Origin: Avoscillospira sp045580485
GTDB taxonomy: Bacteria; Bacillota; Clostridia; Oscillospirales; Oscillospiraceae
NCBI GenBank assembly: GCA_045580485.1
Contig: JAZNNW010000178.1
Span: 1 to 9,761, forward strand
Reading direction: 5' to 3'
DNA: 9,761 bases
Position numbers and translations under genes: made by a program. Positions within the stretch are counted from its first letter, which is position 1. Each line of letters opens with the position of its first letter. Positions 5,871 to 9,761 of this stretch are shown here, one piece after another. Under the pieces are notes generated by a model. It made no database searches. It was not told the DNA's origin and was given only the letters and a program-made list of their open reading frames with translations.

Positions 5871-5921
5871 TTTTATTTTGCAAAGTGCGAGAAAAATATG
5901 TATAGTTAAAGCCACAAAACG

Positions 5922-5954
5922 AAAAAAGGATACCGCCGTTTTCAGCGGTATCCT
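5922..5954 (-). terminator. Intrinsic terminator after the second XRE gene
   Basis: On the minus strand GGATACCGC pairs with GCGGTATCC around an 8-base loop, followed by six Ts and CGTTTTG. It lies 9 bases beyond the stop codon at 5963 and should end that transcript cleanly. Confidence 0.9.
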
Positions 5955-5962
5955 CATAGTGT

Positions 5963-6301
5963 TCAGTTTCTTTTATACTTGTCCATTTCAAGCAGAATCC
6001 GGTATAGATGTTCTTGATCTTCTTTCGTTTTAGCGGAGAGAAATTCGTAACACTCAAGGGGAATATCCCGGCTGCCGTCTTCCTGCCCACCCAGCTTTTC
6101 AAAGAGCTTTGACAAAGACACATTCAAAGCGGTGGCGATCTTATCAATGCTTTCAAGCGTCGCGTTTTTCTCGCCTCGCTCGAGCTGGCCTATATAAGTA
6201 GGGTGACACCCGGACAACTCTGCGAGTTTTTCTTGGCTCAGCCCCTGTTGGGTTCTGTAATTTCTGATTCGTTGACCTACTGATTTTGCGATTTCGCTCA
6301 T
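5963..6301 (-). CDS. XRE-family repressor, divergent from the SLOG operon
   Basis: A 112-aa protein with a clear Cro/CI helix-turn-helix at residues 9-68 (RIRNYRTQQGLSQEKLAELSGCHPTYIGQLERGEKNATLESIDKIATALNVSLSKLF), the GxHPTYIGQLERG stretch being the recognition helix region. The C-terminal 40 residues form one charged helix (FLSAKTKEDQEHLYRILLEMDKYKRN), probably for dimerisation. ATG 6301 fits the upstream GGATGG better than ATG 6313, which abuts AAGG. It is transcribed away from a plus-strand promoter at 6368-6396. Several ACTATA-type inverted repeats lie in the shared intergenic region, so autoregulation and repression of the divergent unit are likely. Confidence 0.85.
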   Translation of the reverse strand: MSEIAKSVGQRIRNYRTQQGLSQEKLAELSGCHPTYIGQLERGEKNATLESIDKIATALNVSLSKLFEKLGGQEDGSRDIPLECYEFLSAKTKEDQEHLYRILLEMDKYKRN

Positions 6302-6321
6302 AGCCTTATCCATCCTTTTCT

Positions 6322-6335
6322 GACTATATATAGTC
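6322..6335. promoter_or_regulatory. 14-bp perfect palindrome upstream of the XRE gene, probable operator
   Basis: GACTATATATAGTC is a perfect palindrome 20 bases upstream of ATG 6301. Related half sites ACTAT/ATAGT recur at 6364, 6394 and 6428, so a family of operator half sites runs across the divergent intergenic region. Position fits autoregulation of the XRE protein. Confidence 0.55.
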
Positions 6336-6367
6336 TATAAATATTCAAACGATTTCACCACAGACTA

Positions 6368-6396
6368 TTGATATTGTTTGCGGCTCGTGATATACT
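6368..6396 (+). promoter_or_regulatory. Sigma-A-type promoter toward the SLOG operon
   Basis: TTGATA (6368-6373) and TATACT (6391-6396) are separated by 17 bases, each one mismatch from consensus. Transcription would begin near 6403 and run into a leader of about 235 nt before the SLOG gene. The -10 overlaps the left arm of the 6392-6434 inverted repeat, which suggests repression by the divergent XRE protein. Confidence 0.7.
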
Positions 6397-6434
6397 ATAA
6401 GTCCTTATATTGTAAATTCTTGTGCTTATAGTAT
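6392..6434. promoter_or_regulatory. 10-bp inverted repeat over the -10 and start region
   Basis: ATACTATAAG (6392-6401) and CTTATAGTAT (6425-6434) are perfect inverted repeats with a 23-base spacer. The left arm lies on the -10 of the plus-strand promoter and the right arm about 25 bases into the transcript. Both share ACTATA with the palindrome at 6322-6335, so the same XRE protein probably binds them. An RNA hairpin in the transcript is possible only for the right arm with other partners. Confidence 0.5.
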
Positions 6435-6640
6435 TTGGATAAGGTGAAAGCAAGCCGTGTCAAACTCAAGACAGTATCTTATATGACCGCTATACACACA
6501 CCATACAAGAGAAGGGTTGCGACCGCTCTGCTATATGCGTAAGGAACCGACCCGATTACCCGCAAGGGTTCTTTAGAGGATAGCCGAGTCATTAAGAAAG
6601 CCCGCCGGACATTGGTTTGTTCGGTGGGCATTTTTCTTAA
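6403..6640 (+). ncRNA. Long 5' leader or small RNA ending in a strong terminator
   Basis: From the predicted start near 6403 to the terminator there are about 235 bases with no credible reading frame. Visible elements include ACCC-GCAA-GGGT (about 6557-6569), a GNRA-capped hairpin. Its GGGT overlaps the 3' arm of an alternative 8-bp pairing, AAGGAACC (6541-6548) with GGTTCTTT. GACCGCT is duplicated (about 6485 and 6520). Mutually exclusive pairings before a terminator are what an attenuator or riboswitch shows; a stand-alone small RNA is equally possible. No known RNA class is recognised. Confidence 0.4.
6592..6640 (+). terminator. Strong intrinsic terminator just before the SLOG gene
   Basis: GCCCGCCGGAC (6600-6610) pairs with GTTCGGTGGGC (6619-6629) over 11 positions, including two G-U pairs on the plus strand. 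Five Ts, C and TT follow. The flanks TTAAGAAA and TTTCTTAA extend the stem with a small bulge, so it may also work on the other strand. It ends about 15 bases before the SLOG start, so SLOG expression would need read-through or a separate promoter. Confidence 0.85.
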
Positions 6641-6654
6641 AGAGGTTCCGGTAT

Positions 6655-7122
6655 ATGAATATTTTTACTGTGTCGTTCTTTGGGCATAGGATAATTGATA
6701 ATCCTTTCCCAGTAGAGGAAAAGCTGGAAAGCCTAATACGAGAGTTATTGAATAGAAAAGAGTATGTGGAGTTCCTTGTCGGTCGTGACGGAGAGTTCGA
6801 TCAGATCGTTGCTTCAACCGTTCGCAGGTGCAAACGATCAGTCCGTGATGACAATAGCGCACTCGTGCTCGTTCTACCCTATGCAACAGCAGAATATCAG
6901 AACAATGAGCAATCGTTCCATGAATATTATGATGAAGTTGAGATTTGCGGAGAAGCTGCAGAACGCCATTTCAAGTCAGCTCACCAAACGAGAAACCGTT
7001 CCATGGTTGATCGATCAGACTTGGTTGTTTTTTTCGTAGAACATAACTCGGGTGGTGCCTTTCAAACCATGCAGTATGCAAAGAAAGTAAATGCCAATAT
7101 CGTCAATTTCAAAGAGGGATGA
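6655..7122 (+). CDS. SLOG-family Rossmann-fold protein (nucleotide-binding)
   Basis: A 155-aa protein with the SLOG/DUF1273-like layout. A first strand ends in FFGHR (residues 8-12), the VGRDGEFD loop is at 42-49, LVLVLPY at 70-76, RNRSMVDRSDLVVFFV at 113-128, and SGGAFQTMQYAKK at 132-144. The Gly-rich loop and the acidic residues form the putative nucleotide pocket. SLOG proteins bind or process nucleotide-derived ligands such as NAD derivatives, and many act in stress or phage-defence sensing. AAAGAGG lies 9 bases from ATG 6655. Its TGA overlaps an ATG of the next gene, a membrane protein, so the pair is coupled. The substrate cannot be read from sequence. Confidence 0.75.
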   Translation: MNIFTVSFFGHRIIDNPFPVEEKLESLIRELLNRKEYVEFLVGRDGEFDQIVASTVRRCKRSVRDDNSALVLVLPYATAEYQNNEQSFHEYYDEVEICGEAAERHFKSAHQTRNRSMVDRSDLVVFFVEHNSGGAFQTMQYAKKVNANIVNFKEG

Positions 7123-7124
7123 AT

Positions 7125-7646
7125 ATGAGTAAAAAGAAAATCCTGTTGATCGCCGTTGCGCTTGTTATCGTTGTGGTTGGAATTATTGCTGCCGTGATTT
7201 CTCAGAAAGAGAAAGAGATGGACCCGGAAGAGCTTCTGGAGCGATTTGAGAAAGCTGCGGAAGAAGTCCTGGGTGAAGATGTCCAGCGTGTCTCTCAGAC
7301 AGAGCTTGTTGCGACACTTACTTATAGTCACGAAACGGATAAGGACAACAATATCTATTACAGAGTGCTGAAAACCACTTATTTTGAAGCCGGTGATCCT
7401 ACGGCAGTTACCGGGCTGAACACCGAGGCTCTGAATGTTCTGTTCCCGGTTGATATGATGGACAGCTGCGAAGAAATGATGATTCAAGACTGGCATGGTG
7501 CGCTCTACAAGAAAGATGATACTGCGTATCTTTGCTTCACCTGCGACCCGGAGGTTACTTATGTTCTGGAATATACCCCGAGCAAAATGTCCGATGCCAA
7601 TATTATAAAAATGGCTGAGAGCGTAGAACCCATAGAGGAAGAATAA
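7125..7646 (+). CDS. Membrane-anchored protein of unknown function, partner of SLOG
   Basis: A 173-aa protein with basic MSKKK, one hydrophobic segment (residues 5-26: ILLIAVALVIVVVGIIAAVI), no lipobox and no clear signal peptidase site, so it should stay as an N-terminal anchor. A charged helix follows (about 31-50, DPEELLERFEKAAEEVLGE), then a beta-rich acidic outer domain ending in EPIEEE. AGAGGG lies 6 bases from ATG 7125; the ATG at 7119, which overlaps the SLOG stop, abuts that site. The tight coupling suggests a shared job with the SLOG protein. No family is recognised. Confidence 0.7.
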   Translation: MSKKKILLIAVALVIVVVGIIAAVISQKEKEMDPEELLERFEKAAEEVLGEDVQRVSQTELVATLTYSHETDKDNNIYYRVLKTTYFEAGDPTAVTGLNTEALNVLFPVDMMDSCEEMMIQDWHGALYKKDDTAYLCFTCDPEVTYVLEYTPSKMSDANIIKMAESVEPIEEE

Positions 7647-7652
7647 GAAATG

Positions 7653-7694
7653 ACCACGGCTACGACTCTCAAAGGAGTCATGCCGTGGTTTTTT
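7653..7694 (+). terminator. Intrinsic terminator closing the SLOG operon
   Basis: ACCACGGC (7653-7660) pairs with GCCGTGGT (7682-7689), and the inner GACTC pairs with GAGTC, followed by a run of six Ts. It begins seven bases after the stop codon of the membrane protein. Confidence 0.92.
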
Positions 7695-7732
7695 GTTGGT
7701 TTCAAAACGCGCAAGTCGTTTAGAAACGCAAC

Positions 7733-7758
7733 AACATTCTCCTAAAAATATGAATGTT
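7733..7758. promoter_or_regulatory. 7-bp dyad upstream of the cargo promoter
   Basis: AACATTC (7733-7739) and GAATGTT (7752-7758) are inverted with a 12-base spacer in an A+T-rich stretch, 24 bases upstream of the -35. It may be an operator or activator site. The rest of 7695-7781 shows no gene. Confidence 0.25.
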
Positions 7759-7781
7759 TCTTTAATTTTGGGCTAAGTGTG

Positions 7782-7810
7782 TTGCATAACCGACCATGCA
7801 CCCCTATAAT
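7782..7810 (+). promoter_or_regulatory. Near-consensus sigma-A promoter of the second cargo operon
   Basis: TTGCAT (7782-7787) and a perfect TATAAT (7805-7810) are separated by 17 bases. Transcription would start near 7817, about 57 bases before the small XRE gene. The spacer carries TGCAT/ATGCA arms (7783-7787 and 7796-7800), a possible operator for autoregulation by that XRE protein. Confidence 0.8.
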
Positions 7811-7873
7811 ATACTTAGATAACTCTATCAGCATGTATTGTGTGTGATTCAAATAAAGGGATGAGGTGCCGAT

Positions 7874-8107
7874 ATGAAAGTTAGCTATAAGAAGATGTGG
7901 GTGTTGTGTGCGGAAAAGGAAATGAGCAAAGCGGAGCTTCGCAGACGGGCGGGCCTGTCCTCTGCCACATTTACAAAGCTGAGAAAGAATCAGGAAGTGA
8001 CGATTGCTGTCATGCTGAAACTTGCAGACGTGCTCGATTGTAATGCCGGTGACATGATGGACTTTATCAAGGATGATATTGTCGTTGAGCATGAACCCGA
8101 AGAATAA
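7874..8107 (+). CDS. Small XRE-family regulator (Cro-like)
   Basis: A 77-aa protein that is almost all helix-turn-helix: KMWVLCAEKEMSKAELRRRAGLSSATFTKLRKNQEVTIAVMLKLADVLDCNAGDMMDFI at residues 7-65, with a short acidic tail. This compact type is common in Firmicutes and often heads a cargo operon under its own control. GAGGTG 6 bases upstream supports ATG 7874. The near-consensus promoter and a possible dyad operator lie directly upstream, and the IreB-like gene follows within 22 bases. Confidence 0.88.
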   Translation: MKVSYKKMWVLCAEKEMSKAELRRRAGLSSATFTKLRKNQEVTIAVMLKLADVLDCNAGDMMDFIKDDIVVEHEPEE

Positions 8108-8128
8108 TGCTTGCGTGGAGGGAATCAC

Positions 8129-8332
8129 TTGACTGATAAGGAATTTGAAAAAGCCATGGACATTATCGCTGCCGCAATCTCTGATGCGGGGTACAATGTC
8201 CGGGAGCAGTTGACCGGCTTTCTTTTGACCGGAGATCCGACATACATTACAAGACGAAATGACGCTCGTACTTTGATAAAGAGTATTGACCAAGAGCAGC
8301 TTCGTCGTTACATAAATGGGTTGTCCGAATAG
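8129..8332 (+). CDS. IreB-like (UPF0297) short protein
   Basis: A 67-aa protein whose residues 22-55 (AGYNVREQLTGFLLTGDPTYITRRNDARTLIKSID) match the core of IreB/UPF0297 (GYN..Q..G.LL.GDP.YI.R..DAR.LI). IreB is a small dimeric substrate of a Ser/Thr kinase that regulates cell-envelope stress in Firmicutes. The chromosomal version is about 85-90 aa and has phosphorylated threonines in an N-terminal segment; here that segment is missing, with only a Thr at residue 2. GGAGGG lies 6 bases from TTG 8129; the in-frame TTG at 8111 overlaps no ribosome binding site. A mobile-element paralogue could interfere with or mimic the host protein; that is inference. Confidence 0.7.
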   Translation: MTDKEFEKAMDIIAAAISDAGYNVREQLTGFLLTGDPTYITRRNDARTLIKSIDQEQLRRYINGLSE

Positions 8333-8388
8333 CGCAGAAGCATTTGATTCAGCTCGACAACTCAGAGTTTGACAAGGAGGTTTGAACT

Positions 8389-8862
8389 ATGAAAAAGAAT
8401 TGGCCGCAGATTGCTATGCTTTGTTTATGCGTGGTACTGATGTTGGCAGGATGCAATGACACAGAACAAATTACAACCTATACCTTCCGTGGTGAGCATG
8501 ATTATTTCGCAATCTCCAATGGGTCAATTACTTTGAGCGATGCAGAAGAAGTGTTCGATGGTGGTGATTTGCAAATAACGCAATCAGGCGTGTTTGAGGA
8601 AGTTGCTTCCTACTCCACCACTTTCTATATGATTGCAGATGGAGAGAGAAGAATCATATTGTCCAACAGTGTAGTTGACCAGACTGGAGGGCCGATTAGT
8701 ATTGAAGGTGATCTTGGAAAAGGCGCTGGAGATGGGTTCATTATCGGTAATAAAGTTGAGAAAATAGATAACCTGAAAGAGAACCTGTGGTTTGAACTTA
8801 AAACAACAGATCTGAACGGAAATGAAGAAGCGTATCAAGTTCAACTGACATTGACCAAATAA
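8389..8862 (+). CDS. Predicted lipoprotein of unknown function
   Basis: A 157-aa secreted protein with a class II signal: MKKNW, hydrophobic IAMLCLCVVLMLA and lipobox LAGC with Cys22 as the lipidation site. The mature part is rich in beta strands (TTYTFRGEHDYFAISNGSITL, FYMIADGERRIILSN, LWFELKTTDLNGNEEAYQVQLTLTK), like small immunoglobulin- or jelly-roll-type outer domains. AAGGAGG 8 bases upstream supports the start. It follows the IreB-like gene by 56 bases without a terminator, so it belongs to the same operon. Confidence 0.8.
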   Translation: MKKNWPQIAMLCLCVVLMLAGCNDTEQITTYTFRGEHDYFAISNGSITLSDAEEVFDGGDLQITQSGVFEEVASYSTTFYMIADGERRIILSNSVVDQTGGPISIEGDLGKGAGDGFIIGNKVEKIDNLKENLWFELKTTDLNGNEEAYQVQLTLTK

Positions 8863-8918
8863 GATGGAAAGATGAATTTGAATGATTAGATTAAAGAAAT
8901 GGAGGTGCAACCGTTGCT

Positions 8919-9650
8919 ATGGGTATTTTCAGAATAAAAGCCGACAAGTTTGAGTGGATCGGCGGCGCAGCAGATGATCCGCAGGATCTTTGCCTGCATG
9001 GTCATGTTACGGTACAGTTTGGCGATACCACGCTTGAAGATACCGGCACTGTCAGTGCCACCGCTTTGTATCTGCTGAAAACTCTGACTGAGGATAAGCT
9101 AATGGCAGAGTATGATATCCAGATGATACCTTGCTGCGGACATACCCTCATTGCCAATGATGAGCTGACTGAAGTTGCCATCAGCGGATGCGATACAGGA
9201 ACGGACTGGTCAACCATCCATGATGGAGATGCCGTCCGGTTTATCCTCCCCACCGAGCAGGAAGAAGTCGTGACACTGCGGGAATATCAGTATGAGGTGC
9301 TGGATTTTGCCAAGAGCGTAAAACGCTTCTATGACGCCTGCACACCCAAGGAGATCCCGGAGGATGAGTTTGACAGGAATGGATACATCGCGTTCTGGAA
9401 CGAGTGGCAACGCCGTTATAACGATGGGCTGATGCTCCTCTCTTTGGAAACGGGTCGAGAGATGGAACTGCCCCACGATGGTCTGCACTACTTCGTTAGC
9501 CATAAGGACGGCGAGTGGTCGCTGTACTGCGAAGAGAGTAAGAAAATGCAGCTTTTCCCCGGATGGTACGCATTGTACGAGAATGCCCGATTTGGCGACA
9601 AGCTGCTTAGAAATGAGGTTGCAAATATCAGCTTTGATGATATTTTGTGA
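8919..9650 (+). CDS. Hypothetical protein, 243 aa, unknown family
   Basis: A soluble acidic protein without a signal peptide or membrane segment. The N-terminal half is beta-rich (FRIKADKFEWIGG, GHVTVQFGDTTLED, YDIQMIPCCGHTLI); it has two adjacent Cys at 72-73 but no clear metal-binding set. The C-terminal half is helical (YQYEVLDFAKSVKRFYDACTP, GYIAFWNEWQRRYNDGLMLL) and ends with strands (WSLYCEESKKMQLFPGWYALYEN). I do not recognise the family. Immunity-type or host-interaction proteins often look like this, but there is no evidence for it here. GGAGGTG is 11 bases from ATG 8919, a little long; no better in-frame start exists. Confidence 0.75.
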   Translation: MGIFRIKADKFEWIGGAADDPQDLCLHGHVTVQFGDTTLEDTGTVSATALYLLKTLTEDKLMAEYDIQMIPCCGHTLIANDELTEVAISGCDTGTDWSTIHDGDAVRFILPTEQEEVVTLREYQYEVLDFAKSVKRFYDACTPKEIPEDEFDRNGYIAFWNEWQRRYNDGLMLLSLETGREMELPHDGLHYFVSHKDGEWSLYCEESKKMQLFPGWYALYENARFGDKLLRNEVANISFDDIL

Positions 9651-9674
9651 TTGCCCACAATGGAGGTGTGACAA

Positions 9675-9761
9675 ATGAAAAAATACTTAGGATATATCCC
9701 AGCGATACTCTTTTTATCGCTATATCTTTTCTCGTGGCTCACAGGAGCAAGTATGATGTTC
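9675..9761 (+). CDS. Membrane protein, 5' end only (cut by the window edge)
   Basis: Starts at ATG 9675 after GGAGGTG, and the 29 visible residues are MKKYLGYIPAILFLSLYLFS, then WLTGASMMF. The segment from residue 5 to at least 21 is a transmembrane helix or uncleaved signal; no lipobox is seen before the window ends. It lies 24 bases after the stop of the 243-aa gene, so it is probably in the same operon. Confidence 0.65.
   Translation, partial: MKKYLGYIPAILFLSLYLFSWLTGASMMF

Noticed and set aside
6403..6640. Type III toxin-antitoxin RNA module
   Set aside because: The order promoter-RNA-terminator-gene is similar, but no tandem antitoxin repeats are present and the downstream gene is SLOG-like, not a ToxN-type nuclease.
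7786..7805. CAT-starting units in the cargo promoter as further SARP sites
   Set aside because: The two units are 10, not 11, bases apart and match the consensus poorly; they are better explained as a promoter spacer with a small dyad.

Overview
The window looks like one end of an integrative mobile element, most likely an integrative and conjugative element or a relative, in a gut-type Firmicute of class Clostridia. The evidence is: strong AGGAGG-type ribosome binding sites; many A+T-rich intrinsic terminators; an integrase/excisionase pair at the left edge; and an upstream operon of small DNA-binding proteins typical of clostridial elements. No conjugation gene, relaxase, rRNA or tRNA is visible. 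'Conjugative' is therefore inference; 'integrative' is well supported.

Left module (about 1-3500, all minus strand, read right to left): a sigma-70 region-4-like protein; a 470-base non-coding stretch full of nested inverted repeats; an orphan MazF/PemK-type toxin; a 59-aa conserved small protein; a winged-helix-like protein; an excisionase-type helix-turn-helix protein; and a tyrosine recombinase. Below the recombinase lie a pair of TTTAACCC direct repeats and a perfect 13-bp dyad, a plausible element end or terminator. Five genes from mazF to int are tightly spaced, one pair overlapping by a single base, and look like one excision/integration operon.

Centre (about 3500-5700, minus strand): a 470-aa regulator combining a GAF-like sensor domain with a SARP-type winged helix plus a BTAD/TPR domain. 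Immediately below its stop codon are ten 11-bp repeats in three phased blocks (4+2+4), the spacing known for SARP binding sites. A run of hairpins and terminators follows before the sigma-like gene. The simplest model is that the regulator senses a signal and controls expression of the sigma/mazF/xis/int block through this array, with attenuation in between. A small XRE-type regulator lies upstream of the SARP gene.

Right part (about 5960-9761): a second XRE regulator (minus strand) faces a plus-strand promoter across a block of ACTATA-type inverted repeats. That promoter begins a leader of about 235 nt that ends in a strong terminator just before a two-gene unit, a SLOG-family (Rossmann, nucleotide-binding) protein overlapping a membrane-anchored protein. 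After another terminator, a near-consensus sigma-A promoter drives a second cargo operon: small XRE regulator, IreB-like (UPF0297) short protein, lipoprotein, a 243-aa protein of unknown family, and the start of a membrane protein cut by the window edge. The cargo functions cannot be fixed from sequence alone.
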